Assembly (NCBI RefSeq): GCF_032917945.1
Contig: NZ_CP136624.1
Location: 5,146,001-5,210,000, forward strand
Origin: Bradyrhizobium sp. sBnM-33
GTDB lineage: Bacteria > Pseudomonadota > Alphaproteobacteria > Rhizobiales > Xanthobacteraceae
Length of the DNA: 64,000 bases
Direction: 5' to 3'
Shown: positions 18,930 through 28,131 of the stretch, in pieces
Layout: every line of letters begins with the position of its first letter
How positions within the stretch are numbered: the first letter of the stretch is position 1
Made by a program: the position numbers and the translations under genes
Notes under the pieces: model-generated
What the model saw: the letters and a program-made list of their open reading frames with translations, nothing else
The model's database searches: none
What the model was told of the DNA's origin: nothing

Positions 18930-18979
18930 TTGATTGCGCCGCTGGCGGCGAGTGCGGCCCCAAATGCACAACGCGCTCG

Positions 18980-19408
18980 TTGGCAAACCCATCAGGGCAC
19001 GCGCGGATCGTCGTGCTGCGCGAAAAGGGCTATGGCGGCATCGTCGATGGGGCGTGGGAAGTTCAGCTCGACGGAACGCCGCTGTCCGGCCTCAAGACCG
19101 GCACCTTTGTCTTCGTCGATCGCCCACACGGCCCGCGTCAATTGACGGCCACCGAGGCCGCGTTCCCGGGCGTGACCAAACACGACATCACAGTCCAATC
19201 CGGCCAAACCTATTTTTTCGTGGCGCGGACAAGTAAGCGAAAGAACGCCTTGATGGCCACCGCGGCCGGAACCGGAGGCGGAATATTGGGGCTGGCGCTC
19301 GGCACTGCATTTACCTGGGGCTACGACAATCCCGGGCCGATCGACTTTTTTCCTCTGGACGATGCGGCCGCGAGAACAACCATTGCGGAGCTCAAGCTGG
19401 GCGAATAG
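18980..19408 (+). CDS. DUF2846-like protein with unclear start
   Basis: A 142-residue frame from TTG 18980. The sequence ARIVVLREKG, GTFVFVDRP, ITVQSGQTYFFVAR and a Gly-rich membrane-like segment (MATAAGTGGGILGLALGTAF) resemble DUF2846 lipoproteins, where the first part is a small beta domain. Family members normally begin with a lipoprotein signal peptide; none is visible in this frame. A fragment resembling the end of a signal peptide (LIAPLAASAAPNAQ) occurs in another frame at 18930-18971. The 5' end may therefore be frameshifted or truncated. It is probably the third gene of the protease-FHA group. Confidence 0.5.
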   Translation: MANPSGHARIVVLREKGYGGIVDGAWEVQLDGTPLSGLKTGTFVFVDRPHGPRQLTATEAAFPGVTKHDITVQSGQTYFFVARTSKRKNALMATAAGTGGGILGLALGTAFTWGYDNPGPIDFFPLDDAAARTTIAELKLGE

Positions 19409-19655
19409 CGCGCCGGCGCAAACGCGGGCCGAACCGGAAGAGCCAGGCAAGAGCTGAATGAGATCGAGCAGCCGCTGCGCGCGACATTAATCCGCCCCGT
19501 CATCAAGCCACTAAAGTCCATCAGGGCACGCTGCCAAACGTACATCAGGTGTTGCCGGCTCGAGGGCAGAGACGGTCAAGATCGCACGCGGTTGATCTGG
19601 ATCAATCGCCAACCGCCCCCGGGCCGAATATCTGACCTACGCGGGAGGATGGAGC
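19409..19655. other. Gene-free interval
   Basis: No convincing coding frame, repeat or hairpin was found here. Confidence 0.4.
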
Positions 19656-19787
19656 GTGGCGCAGACCACCAAACATCATGCCAGTCAGGTGCAGACGACG
19701 ATCGCGCATGGCTCAGCCGCTACATCGGCTGTGGTTGCTTCCTGGCGCCGGTCGTCCAATTTTCATCGCCGGCCGGGCGCGCAATGA
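19656..19787 (+). pseudogene. N-terminal remnant of a GAF/HTH transcriptional regulator
   Basis: GTG 19656 is preceded by a good GGGAGGA site and opens VAQTTKHHASQVQTTIAHGS, followed by AATSAVVASWRRSSNFHRRP, then stops at 19785. The VASWRRS-x-LHR pattern is typical of the N-terminus of acetoin-regulator-like GAF and HTH proteins of Bradyrhizobium, which are several hundred residues long. Only the first 43 residues remain. The following 19788-19925 contains a frame reading LAGGFYVGVAREYFNSRNDA, resembling part of a sensor domain, but nothing continuous. I read the stretch as eroded regulator sequence. Confidence 0.45.
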
Positions 19788-19990
19788 ACTGCCGGGCGAC
19801 CTGGCCGGCGGCTTCTACGTCGGCGTTGCGCGGGAGTACTTCAACTCGCGCAACGACGCGTTTGGCGAATTCAAGAACTTGTCATTGCCTTTTCGATGCC
19901 GACCTGCTCGAACCATCATATAATCGAGCCGAGGGGGAACTGTGCTGCATCACGGAGTATCACCTGAAATCGCAGTAACGGAGGTCCGCC

Positions 19991-20410
19991 ATGAAAGTCA
20001 AAGACGCGATGCACAAGGGCGTCGACTGGGTCAATCCCGACACCCCCATTACCGAAATCGCGAAGCTGATGCGCGAACATGACATCGGCTGCATTCCGAT
20101 CGGAGAGGACGACAAGCTGATCGGGATGGTGACCGATCGCGACATCGTCTGCAAAGGGCTTGCGAACGGCAAGTTCGACCCCAGCCGCGCGCAGGCGCGC
20201 GACGTCATGACCGAAGGCATCCACTGCTGCCGCGAGGACGACGACCTCGCCAAGGCCGTCCATCATATGGAGGCGCTGCAGGTTCGCAGGCTGCCGGTGA
20301 TCAACAAGAACAAGCGAATGGTCGGCATGATCAGCCTCGGCGACGTCGGCCGCTTGGCGCCCAATGATTTACTGGCCGGGTGCGTGAAGAGCGTTTCCGC
20401 CCATCACTGA
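19991..20410 (+). CDS. CBS-domain pair protein
   Basis: A 139-residue protein with two CBS domains: residues about 1-60 (MKVKDAMHKGVDWVNPDTPI, GCIPIGEDDKLIGMVTDRDI) and 70-130 (ARDVMTEGIHCC, RRLPVINKNKRMVGMISLGD). Stand-alone CBS pairs bind adenine nucleotides and act as energy or redox sensors. A strong AACGGAGG site precedes the ATG. It stands alone between eroded sequence and a convergent deacylase gene. Confidence 0.9.
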   Translation: MKVKDAMHKGVDWVNPDTPITEIAKLMREHDIGCIPIGEDDKLIGMVTDRDIVCKGLANGKFDPSRAQARDVMTEGIHCCREDDDLAKAVHHMEALQVRRLPVINKNKRMVGMISLGDVGRLAPNDLLAGCVKSVSAHH

Positions 20411-20487
20411 CGCGCGGCGGCCCTCGCGCTACGAGTACCGGCGCCCGCGTCGAAATCGATGCGGGCCGTCGGGGGGATCAGGCGGCC

Positions 20488-20955
20488 TCAATCGTGCGTG
20501 CTGAAGTGGCCGCGCCAGGCCTTCGCCGTCAGTTTGGCGAACTGGTCGCCGTCCATGCGGATCAGCGTCGAATGATCGCCGCCTTCCATGTAGATGTCCC
20601 GTCGTGCGTCGATACTGTCGTCGACGATGACATCGAGCCCATAGCACTCGCCAACCGGCGGGATGGCTCCAATGTCGCAGTCGACAAACAGCTCCGCGAT
20701 CTCCTTCTCGCTCGCCAGGTCGACCTTGTGGCCGAGCTGACTTCTCAGCGCCGACATATGCAGGTGATGGGAGGCCGGAAGAACGGCCATCATGTAGCCG
20801 CCGTCACGGCGCAGCACGACGGCCTTGGCCAGCGCGTCGCCCGGCACGTGGCAGGCTTCCGCTGTACGCGTCGATGACTTCGTGGGAGCATGAGGGATCA
20901 GGTCGTAGGTGACGCTCTGATCCAGGTATTTCTGCAGGGTCGGGGCGACGGTCAT
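20488..20955 (-). CDS. YbaK/ProX-family aminoacyl-tRNA deacylase
   Basis: A 155-residue protein read from ATG 20953-20955; a GGAGGA site lies immediately upstream, which decides against the ATG five codons earlier. The fold signature of YbaK/INS-like editing domains is present: the Lys-containing AKAVVLRRDGGYMMAVLPAS, the GAIPPVG loop and the C-terminal DHSTLIRM. Such domains hydrolyse mischarged tRNAs in trans. The ProRS of this window lacks its own editing insert, so a proofreading link is attractive, although the exact tRNA specificity is not readable. Confidence 0.85.
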   Translation of the reverse strand: MTVAPTLQKYLDQSVTYDLIPHAPTKSSTRTAEACHVPGDALAKAVVLRRDGGYMMAVLPASHHLHMSALRSQLGHKVDLASEKEIAELFVDCDIGAIPPVGECYGLDVIVDDSIDARRDIYMEGGDHSTLIRMDGDQFAKLTAKAWRGHFSTHD

Positions 20956-21219
20956 GGCAATTTCCTCCATTGCATGGGCATTCCGCACACCGGGAGGAAC
21001 TCGCGCAGTCGCCTCACGATGCGGGCGAACACGATCTCGACGAGAGGATACGCCTGCCGGGGCGCCGCGACAATGCGAATCTCGGTGCCGGAACCGGGAG
21101 GAGCAGAATCCCGGGCTCGATTTCACTTGCGGCATGCCTTGCTGAGAGCGCATTTGTTCAAGAAAGGTTCAGCTCAACGCGCGTCCCATACAGCGCGGGC
21201 GGTGACAGGGTGGGATCCC

Positions 21220-23631
21220 ATGCGGGTAACAAGAAGTTTGTCGATCCTCTCGGTGTGCCTCGTCGCGATGTCCGGGCTGGCCGGTCATTTGAGCTCCGCC
21301 GCTGCGCAACAACAGGAAAAGCGCATCGCGCTGGTGGTCGGCAATGCCGCCTATGCGAAATCGCCGCTGGCAACCACGGCCAACGATGCCGGACTGATCG
21401 CCCAAACCTTGCAGGCGGCGGGATTCGACGTGATCGGCGCCCGCGACCTCGATGGCGACACGCTGCGCAAGAGTTTCCGCGACTTCATCCGGAAGGCCGA
21501 AAGCTCGGGGCCGGACACGGTCGCGATGGTTTATCTGGCCGGCTATGGGCTGCAATTGGCCGGCGAGAACTATTTCGTGCCGGTCGATTCCGCGATCAAT
21601 CGCGATGCCGATATTCCGACCGAGGCGTTGCGAACCGGCGACTACATGCGCCAACTCGCCTCGCTGCCGCTGAAGGCCGGAATCGTCGTGCTGGACGCGG
21701 CGCGGCAGCAGCCGTTCGTCGATGGGCAGATCGCGAGCGGCCTCGCTCTGGTCGAGGCCGATCCGCGCATGCTGATCGCTTTCAATGCGGCGCCCGGCAC
21801 CGTGGCGCCGACCGAGCAGGGACCGTACGGCATTTACGCCCAGTCGTTGGCCGAGATGATCCGGACCGGTGGATTGCCGCTGCCGGAGGTCTTCAATCGC
21901 GTACGGCTCCGCGTCAACGAAGCGAGCAAGGGCGCGCAGGTACCCTGGGACAGCCAGAAGATCGACGCTAGCTTCACGTTCTTCGAGCGCGCTCCCGATG
22001 CGCCGGCTCCGGCACCGCCCGATCAGGTCGCCGCTGTCAGGGACAAGCCGATCCGCGATCTCGGCGTGCAGGAAGCCTATGCTGCAGCGCTGGAGCGCGA
22101 CACGTTGCAGGCCTACGAGGATTTCCTCGCCGCCCACGCGAGCGATCCGCTGGCGAAGCGGGTGAGGGCGATTGTGGCGGCGCGGCGTGAAGCGATCACC
22201 TGGCGCCGTACCTATCGCGCCGACACCCCGAACGCCTATTGGTCGTATCTGCAGCGCTACCCGCGCGGGCCTCATGCGGCCGACGCGCGCCGCCGGCTGG
22301 CCATTCTCACCGCGCCGCTCGAGCCGCCGCCGACATTTGAAGTCATCGAATACGACGTGCCGCCGCCGCCACCGGACGAGTTTATCTATGTCGATCGTCC
22401 GGTTCTGGCCTTCTTCGATCCCGAGTTCGATTTTGTCCCGCCGCCACCTGCGCCAGTCTACTACCTGCCGCCGCCGCCGGAGGATTTCGTGGTGCTGGAG
22501 CCGCCACCGCCGCCGATCGGCCTGTTCATCCTGCCGCAGCCGATCTTTGTGCCGATACCGGTCTATGTGAGGCCGCCGCGCTATGTGGCGCCGCCGCCGA
22601 ACAACATCATCTTTGCCAACATCCACAATCGGGCCGTCATCAACAACGTCATCAATAGGCCGCCGCAGCCCGCTTTGCCTGCGGCGGGACTTGGCGATAG
22701 GGCCACCCGACGCCCCGGCTCCCCGGCGGCGGCGGCGGCGGTTAGGCCGGGCCAGGGGAGCGCCACGCCGACGCTGCCGCCTGCCGTGGCGCAACGGGCC
22801 ACCTTGATCCAGCAGGGCAAAGCGCCGGTGCCGCCGAGCGCCACGATCAATCCCGCCGTGAGAACTGGTTTGCCCGGCGCTCCGGCGGGACCGACCCGAA
22901 GGCCGAACGCGACCCAACCGGCGAACGCGCCAGGCGCGCTGCCTTCGACACAGCCTTCGCCGCGCAATGCCCTGCCAGTTCCAGGCGCGAAGGGGGCGCC
23001 AGCCGCGCCTCCCAGCGCTGCGGTGTCACCGGGGGCAGTCAATCCGAGCGCGAGGCTTGCGCCGGGAGCGCCCCGTCCGGGATCAGCCGCGCCGGCAACG
23101 CCCGGCGCGGCTGCAGGCCCCAGGCCAGCCATCGGGGCGACTGCTCCGCCGGCTTCGGCTGGCCAACAGCAAAGGGCGGCCGTGCCACCACCCAGCGCCG
23201 CCGCGCCACCAAAGCCGACCGCTACGGTTGCCCCGAGACCTCAACCGCAGCCGGAATTGCGGCGAGCCCCGCCGCCGTCGGCGGCGCATGTGGCAAGGCC
23301 CCCACCGCCGCCGGCAGCTCGCGTCGCCCCGTCGGCTCCGCCGCCGCGAATGGCTGCGCCGCCTCCACCGGCGAGGATGGCCGCGCCATCACCTCCGCCA
23401 AGGATGGCAGCACCACCGCCGCCACCCCCACGTATGGCGGCGCCGCCGCCTCCGCGTATGGCGGCGCCACCGCCGCCGCCACGGATGGCAGCTCCACCGC
23501 CGCCGCCGCGGATGGCTGCGCCACCGCCACCGCCGCCGCGGATGGCTGCGCCACCCCCGCCGCGTCCAGCGCCACCGGCGCCACCGGCGGCAGCGGCGGC
23601 GAGGGCGTGTCCGCCGGGTGCTCGATGCTGA
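21220..23631 (+). CDS. Secreted caspase-fold (C14-like) protein lacking both catalytic residues
   Basis: An 803-residue protein starting at ATG 21220 with a signal peptide (cleaved near SSAAAQ30). Residues 33-235 form a caspase-like p20 domain (RIALVVGNAAYAKSPL, DFIRKAESSGPDTVAMVYLA). The catalytic His position, normally in AGHG, is Tyr109 (AGYG). The catalytic Cys, normally in DACR, is Ala161 (DAAR). It is thus a pseudo-caspase. Residues 285-370 are helical and TPR-like. The rest is a Pro-rich region: PPPP blocks around 380-460, an Ala/Pro linker, then eight tandem RMAAPPPP-type repeats, ending GARC. The long upstream extension of the frame to 20890 is not coding-like and antisense to the deacylase. 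Confidence 0.85.
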   Translation: MRVTRSLSILSVCLVAMSGLAGHLSSAAAQQQEKRIALVVGNAAYAKSPLATTANDAGLIAQTLQAAGFDVIGARDLDGDTLRKSFRDFIRKAESSGPDTVAMVYLAGYGLQLAGENYFVPVDSAINRDADIPTEALRTGDYMRQLASLPLKAGIVVLDAARQQPFVDGQIASGLALVEADPRMLIAFNAAPGTVAPTEQGPYGIYAQSLAEMIRTGGLPLPEVFNRVRLRVNEASKGAQVPWDSQKIDASFTFFERAPDAPAPAPPDQVAAVRDKPIRDLGVQEAYAAALERDTLQAYEDFLAAHASDPLAKRVRAIVAARREAITWRRTYRADTPNAYWSYLQRYPRGPHAADARRRLAILTAPLEPPPTFEVIEYDVPPPPPDEFIYVDRPVLAFFDPEFDFVPPPPAPVYYLPPPPEDFVVLEPPPPPIGLFILPQPIFVPIPVYVRPPRYVAPPPNNIIFANIHNRAVINNVINRPPQPALPAAGLGDRATRRPGSPAAAAAVRPGQGSATPTLPPAVAQRATLIQQGKAPVPPSATINPAVRTGLPGAPAGPTRRPNATQPANAPGALPSTQPSPRNALPVPGAKGAPAAPPSAAVSPGAVNPSARLAPGAPRPGSAAPATPGAAAGPRPAIGATAPPASAGQQQRAAVPPPSAAAPPKPTATVAPRPQPQPELRRAPPPSAAHVARPPPPPAARVAPSAPPPRMAAPPPPARMAAPSPPPRMAAPPPPPPRMAAPPPPRMAAPPPPPRMAAPPPPPRMAAPPPPPPRMAAPPPPRPAPPAPPAAAAARACPPGARC
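23346..23575 (+). repeat. Tandem repeat encoding RMAAPPPP units
   Basis: Eight successive units of about 24-30 bp built on cggatggcngcgccaccgcc occur inside the 3' end of the pseudo-caspase gene. Unit length varies with the number of proline codons, so the tract is likely to vary between strains. Confidence 0.8.
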
Positions 23632-23714
23632 TTGTTAACGGGCCGGGTCTTCGGATCCGGCCGGAGCGGCCCTAAATCGCGGGGCTGGAAGACCGAAAAT
23701 CCGGCCGTATTTCC

Positions 23715-23742
23715 TTGCTTCCGGCTGGAATCCGGCTATATA
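23715..23742 (+). promoter_or_regulatory. Promoter of the rpsB operon
   Basis: TTGCTT (23715-23720) and TATATA (23737-23742) are spaced by 16 bases upstream of rpsB. This would leave a leader of about 105 bases, long enough for S2 autoregulation. Assignment rests on motif match only. Confidence 0.5.
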
Positions 23743-23854
23743 GCGCGCCATCTCACACGGAAACATGGCTCTCAAAGGCCGTCCGGTGGCAACCGGGCCA
23801 ATCAGGCTCGTTTGCTCACACGTTTCCGGAGGAACCAACCGGAGAACTATCACG

Positions 23855-24853
23855 ATGGCGCTACCCGATTTTTCCATGCGTCAGCTCTTGGAAGCTGGCG
23901 TCCACTTTGGCCACCAATCGCACCGCTGGAATCCGAAGATGGCGGATTACATTTTCGGTGCTCGCAACAACATCCACATCATCGATCTCGCCCAGACTGT
24001 GCCGATGCTGCATCGCGCGCTGCAGGCGGTGTCGGATACCGTCGCCAAGGGCGGCCGCATCCTGTTCGTCGGCACCAAGCGCCAGGCGCAGGACGGCGTT
24101 GCCGAGGCGGCCAAGCGCTCGGCGCAGTATTTCGTCAATTCGCGCTGGCTCGGCGGCACGCTGACCAACTGGAAGACGATTTCGGGCTCGATCAAGCGGC
24201 TGCGTCACCTTGATGAGGTGCTGTCTTCAGGCGAGGCCAACTCCTACACCAAGAAGGAGCGACTGACGCTGCAGCGTGAGCGCGACAAGCTCGACCGCTC
24301 GCTCGGTGGTATCAAGGACATGGGCGGTCTTCCCGACATGATCTTCGTGATCGACACCAATAAGGAAGACATCGCGATCCAGGAAGCGCAGCGTCTCAAC
24401 ATTCCCGTTGCCGCGATCGTCGACACCAACTCCGATCCCAAGGGCATCACCTATGTGGTGCCGGGCAATGACGACGCCGGCCGCGCCATTTCGCTGTATT
24501 GCGACCTGGTGGCCCGCGCCGCCATCGACGGCATTTCGCGCGCCCAGGGCGAGTCCGGCATCGACATCGGCGCCGCCGTTCAGCCGGTCCGCGAGGAAAT
24601 TCCGACCGCGCCGGAAACTTCAGGCTTCCAGGGGCTGGCTGGTCCGCGCGGCACCGCCGACAATCTCAAGAAGCTCACCGGCGTGTCGGGCACGATCGAG
24701 AAGAAGCTCAACGACCTCGGCATCTTCCATTATTGGCAGCTTGCCGAACTCGACCACGACACCGCGCACAAGATCGGTGAAGAGGTTGGTCTTCCGAGCC
24801 GGGCCGATGCCTGGGTCGCCCAGGCCAAGGCGCTGACCGCGGAAGCGGAATAA
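23855..24853 (+). CDS. rpsB: Ribosomal protein S2, alphaproteobacterial long form
   Basis: A 332-residue S2. The start at 23855 ([20 protein letters not shown]) is fixed by family alignment and a GGAGAA site. The core runs to about residue 235 (signatures [27 protein letters not shown]). A C-terminal extension (residues about 255-332) contains a helix-hairpin-helix-like [20 protein letters not shown] segment typical of Rhizobiales S2. It binds the 30S head-body junction. It heads the rpsB-tsf-pyrH-frr operon. Confidence 0.97.
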   Translation: MALPDFSMRQLLEAGVHFGHQSHRWNPKMADYIFGARNNIHIIDLAQTVPMLHRALQAVSDTVAKGGRILFVGTKRQAQDGVAEAAKRSAQYFVNSRWLGGTLTNWKTISGSIKRLRHLDEVLSSGEANSYTKKERLTLQRERDKLDRSLGGIKDMGGLPDMIFVIDTNKEDIAIQEAQRLNIPVAAIVDTNSDPKGITYVVPGNDDAGRAISLYCDLVARAAIDGISRAQGESGIDIGAAVQPVREEIPTAPETSGFQGLAGPRGTADNLKKLTGVSGTIEKKLNDLGIFHYWQLAELDHDTAHKIGEEVGLPSRADAWVAQAKALTAEAE

Positions 24854-24865
24854 TTGGTTCTCCGC

Positions 24866-24886
24866 GTGGCCGGGTCTTCCGGCCAC
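24866..24886 (+). terminator. Hairpin between rpsB and tsf
   Basis: A perfect 8-bp stem (gtggccgg / ccggccac) with a 5-base loop lies 12 bp past rpsB. No T-run follows, so partial termination or RNA processing that sets the S2:EF-Ts ratio is more likely than full termination. Confidence 0.5.
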
Positions 24887-24986
24887 CGGTCCTGCTCCCC
24901 AGATACGGCGTTCCCTGTAGCTGACGACGGCACGGCGCAAGGCGCGCGCCGCGCCTGCGGCTCACAGGCAAGAAGGATATTCGACG

Positions 24987-25913
24987 ATGGCAACGATCAC
25001 TGCGGCAATGGTCAAGGAACTGCGCGAGTCGACTGGCGCGGGCATGATGGACTGCAAGGCAGCGCTCACCGAAACCGCGGGCGACATGCAGGGCGCCCAG
25101 GATTGGCTGCGCAAGAAGGGCCTCTCGAAGGCCGCGAAGAAGGCCGGCCGCGTCGCGGCCGAAGGCCTGATCGGCGCGGTCACCTCGGGCGTCAAGGGCG
25201 TCGTGGTCGAAGTCAATTCCGAGACCGATTTCGTCGCCCGCAATGAGCAGTTCCAGGGCCTCGTCAAGATGATCGCGCAGGTCGCGCTCGACGTTGGCGC
25301 CGACGTCGAGAAGATCAAGGCGGCGAAGGTCGGCAGCGTCACGGTCGAAACCGCGATTTCGGACGCGATCGCCACCATCGGCGAGAACATGACGCTGCGC
25401 CGTGCTGCCTCGCTTGAGGTCGGCAAGGGCGTGGTGTCAAGCTACATCCATGGCGCCGTGATCGATGGCGCCGGCAAGATGGGCGTGCTGGTCGCGCTGG
25501 AATCCACCGGCAAGACCGATGAACTCGCGCATCTCGGACGTCAGCTTGCGATGCATGTGGCGGCGACCAATCCGCAGGCGCTGGATCCGTCCGGCCTCGA
25601 CCCCGAGATCGTTAAGCGCGAAAAGGACGTGCTGGCCGACAAGTATCGCCAGCAGGGCAAGCCGGAAAACGTGATCGAAAAGATCGTCGAGTCCGGCCTG
25701 AAGACCTATTACAAGGAAGTCTGTCTGTTGGAGCAGGCGTTCATCCACGACGAAAAGGGCAAGTCGGTCGCGCAAGCTCTGAAAGAAGCCGAAGGCAAGA
25801 TCGGCGCACCTGTGAAGATTGCCGGATTTGTGCGCTATGCTCTCGGCGAGGGAATCGAAAAGCAGGAATCCGATTTCGCAGCCGAAGTCGCGGCGGCCAG
25901 CGGCAAAAAGTAA
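24987..25913 (+). CDS. tsf: Elongation factor Ts
   Basis: A 308-residue nucleotide-exchange factor for EF-Tu. The UBA-like N-terminus ([20 protein letters not shown], then [10 protein letters not shown]) and the TDFV-containing core ([14 protein letters not shown]) are diagnostic. The C-terminal subdomain ends [20 protein letters not shown]. Its place between rpsB and pyrH is the conserved order. Confidence 0.98.
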   Translation: MATITAAMVKELRESTGAGMMDCKAALTETAGDMQGAQDWLRKKGLSKAAKKAGRVAAEGLIGAVTSGVKGVVVEVNSETDFVARNEQFQGLVKMIAQVALDVGADVEKIKAAKVGSVTVETAISDAIATIGENMTLRRAASLEVGKGVVSSYIHGAVIDGAGKMGVLVALESTGKTDELAHLGRQLAMHVAATNPQALDPSGLDPEIVKREKDVLADKYRQQGKPENVIEKIVESGLKTYYKEVCLLEQAFIHDEKGKSVAQALKEAEGKIGAPVKIAGFVRYALGEGIEKQESDFAAEVAAASGKK

Positions 25914-25929
25914 CCGCTGCGGTCACAGT

Positions 25930-25952
25930 CTTCCGGCGCAAAGCGCCGGAAG
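25930..25952 (+). terminator. Hairpin between tsf and pyrH
   Basis: A perfect 10-bp stem (cttccggcgc / gcgccggaag) with an AAA loop lies 16 bp past tsf and lacks a T-run. Like the hairpin after rpsB it may act as an mRNA stability or attenuation element within the operon. Confidence 0.55.
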
Positions 25953-25983
25953 TTACCTGCGCGGGACAAGGAAGCGATAAGCA

Positions 25984-26700
25984 ATGGCTGAGCCGGTCTA
26001 TCGTCGCGTCGTGATCAAGCTCTCGGGCGAGTATCTCGCAGGCAGTCAGTCTTTCGGTATCCACCAGCCTACCATCGACCGTATCGCCGACGACCTGATC
26101 GCGGCGAAGAAGCTCGGCGTCGAGGTGGCCGTCGTGATCGGCGGCGGCAACATCGTTCGTGGCGTGGAGGTCTCCTCGCGCGGCGTGTCGCGCCCGACCG
26201 GCGACACCATGGGCATGCTCGCCACTGTGATGAACTGTCTGGCGCTCGAAGCCGCGATCGAGCGCAAGGGAGCGCCGGCGCGGACACTTTCGGCTTTCGT
26301 GATGCCGGAGATTTCGGAGCTGTTCACCCGTGGTGCAGCGCACAAATATCTCGCGGACGGACGAATCGTCCTGCTCGGCGGTGGAACCGGCAATCCGTTC
26401 TTCACCACTGATACTACCGCGGTGCTGCGGGCGGCCGAAATCGGGGCGCAGGCGGTGCTCAAGGCCACCAATGTCGATGGCGTTTACAGCGCCGACCCGA
26501 AAAAAGACCCGTTGGCCAAACGGTTCGATCGGCTGACGCATTCGCAGGCGATCGCCGGCGACTACAAGGTGATGGACGCGACCGCTTTCGCGCTTGCCCG
26601 CGAGACGTCACTGCCTATCATCGTATTCTCGATCGCCGAGCCGGGTTCGATCGGCGCGATCCTGCGCGGGACCGGCCGCGGCACGGTGGTTGCTGGCTGA
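25984..26700 (+). CDS. pyrH: UMP kinase
   Basis: A 238-residue amino-acid-kinase-fold UMP kinase, converting UMP to UDP. Motifs: [13 protein letters not shown] at the N-terminus, [13 protein letters not shown], the [20 protein letters not shown] nucleotide region and [15 protein letters not shown]. Translation begins 3 bp after a purine-rich GGAAGCG stretch. It supplies pyrimidine nucleotides for RNA and for UDP-sugars used by the envelope genes downstream. Confidence 0.97.
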   Translation: MAEPVYRRVVIKLSGEYLAGSQSFGIHQPTIDRIADDLIAAKKLGVEVAVVIGGGNIVRGVEVSSRGVSRPTGDTMGMLATVMNCLALEAAIERKGAPARTLSAFVMPEISELFTRGAAHKYLADGRIVLLGGGTGNPFFTTDTTAVLRAAEIGAQAVLKATNVDGVYSADPKKDPLAKRFDRLTHSQAIAGDYKVMDATAFALARETSLPIIVFSIAEPGSIGAILRGTGRGTVVAG

Positions 26701-26770
26701 TAGGCCGGTTGCAGTTTCGAACCGCGGCTTCAAGACGCCGGCGGCTGGTTTCTAAGGAGGGGAGAGCGCT

Positions 26771-27334
26771 ATGCCCACGCCCGGTTTTGACATCAATGAA
26801 TTGAAGCGCCGCATGCAAGGCGCCACCCATGCGCTCAAGCACGAGTTGGGCGGCTTGCGGACCGGCCGCGCGGCGGCGTCCATGCTTGAGCCGGTGCAGG
26901 TCGAGGCCTACGGCTCGCACATGCCGCTCAACCAGCTCGCCACCGTCAGCGTACCCGAGCCGCGGCTGCTTTCCGTCCAGGTGTGGGACAAGTCGATGGT
27001 GAAAGCCGTCGAGAAGGCGATCGTCGATTCCAATCTCGGCCTTTCGCCCGCGACCGAAGGGCAGGTGCTGCGCCTGCGGATTCCCGAGCTTAACGAGGAA
27101 CGGCGCAAGGAACTGGTGAAGGTCGCGCATAAATACGCCGAGGCCGCCAAGGTTGCCGTTCGCCACGTCCGTCGTGACGGCCTGGATATCGTCAAGAAGC
27201 TCGAGAAGAATCACGAGATCTCCGAAGACGATCAGGAGCGCTTGGCCCATGATGTGCAGAAGGCGACCGACGCGACGATTGCCGAAATCGATCAGTTGCT
27301 GGCGGCGAAGGAAAAGGAAATCCTCACCGTTTGA
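26771..27334 (+). CDS. frr: Ribosome recycling factor
   Basis: A 187-residue factor that, with EF-G, splits post-termination ribosomes. Typical sequence: [60 protein letters not shown] strong AAGGAGG site lies 10 bases upstream of the ATG. Its TGA overlaps an in-frame ATG of the uppS frame by one base. Confidence 0.98.
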   Translation: MPTPGFDINELKRRMQGATHALKHELGGLRTGRAAASMLEPVQVEAYGSHMPLNQLATVSVPEPRLLSVQVWDKSMVKAVEKAIVDSNLGLSPATEGQVLRLRIPELNEERRKELVKVAHKYAEAAKVAVRHVRRDGLDIVKKLEKNHEISEDDQERLAHDVQKATDATIAEIDQLLAAKEKEILTV

Positions 27335-27375
27335 TGGCAACGTTCACGAGTGAGACTGGCACTGGAATTGAGATA

Positions 27376-28131
27376 ATGCCGAACGCCGCCGCCCCCGCCA
27401 CGGAAGGACCGGATCGATCCGTCCCGTTGCATGTGGCGATCATCATGGACGGAAACGGGCGCTGGGCGGCAGCCCGCGGCTTGCCGCGCACCGAAGGCCA
27501 CCGTCGCGGCGTCGAGGCGCTGCGCCGCGTCGTTCGCGCAGCCCATGAACTCGGCGTGCTCTATCTGACGATCTTTTCGTTCAGCTCCGAAAACTGGTCG
27601 CGGCCGGCGACCGAAATCGGCGATCTCTTCGGTCTGCTTCGCCGCTTCATCCGCAATGATCTGGCGACGCTGCACCGCGACGGCGTGCGCGTGCGCGTGA
27701 TCGGCGAACGAGAGGGGCTGGAGCCCGATATCTGCACGCTGTTGAACGAGGCCGAGGAACTGACGAGAGCCAACACCAAGCTCAACCTCGTGGTCGCGTT
27801 CAATTACGGATCGCGCCAGGAAATCGCCGGCGCTGCCCAACGGCTGGCGCGCGAAGTCGCGGAGGGCAAGCGTGACCCCGCATCGATCGATGCCGATACG
27901 CTCGGCCGCTATCTCGATGCGCCTGAGATTCCCGATCCCGACCTGATCATCCGCACCAGCGGCGAACAGCGGCTGTCGAACTTCCTGATGTGGCAGGCGG
28001 CCTATAGCGAGCTCGTGTTCGTGCCGATCCACTGGCCGGATTTCGACAAGGCCGCGCTCGAAAGCGCGATTGCCGAATATGCCAGACGGGAACGCCGTTT
28101 CGGCGGTCTGGCCGCGAAAACCGGATCGTGA
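27376..28131 (+). CDS. uppS: Undecaprenyl diphosphate synthase
   Basis: A 251-residue cis-prenyltransferase adding isopentenyl units to farnesyl diphosphate to make the C55 carrier for peptidoglycan and LPS. Motifs: [20 protein letters not shown] (catalytic Asp), [10 protein letters not shown], and the C-terminal [16 protein letters not shown] with the SELVF motif. ATG 27376 matches the family start; an in-frame ATG at 27334 overlapping frr is an alternative, adding 14 residues. The end overlaps cdsA by four bases. Confidence 0.96.
   Translation: MPNAAAPATEGPDRSVPLHVAIIMDGNGRWAAARGLPRTEGHRRGVEALRRVVRAAHELGVLYLTIFSFSSENWSRPATEIGDLFGLLRRFIRNDLATLHRDGVRVRVIGEREGLEPDICTLLNEAEELTRANTKLNLVVAFNYGSRQEIAGAAQRLAREVAEGKRDPASIDADTLGRYLDAPEIPDPDLIIRTSGEQRLSNFLMWQAAYSELVFVPIHWPDFDKAALESAIAEYARRERRFGGLAAKTGS

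Noticed and set aside
20890..21219. N-terminal extension of the caspase-fold protein to 20890
   Set aside because: The extension is antisense to the deacylase gene and has no protein character; the signal peptide starts at 21220.
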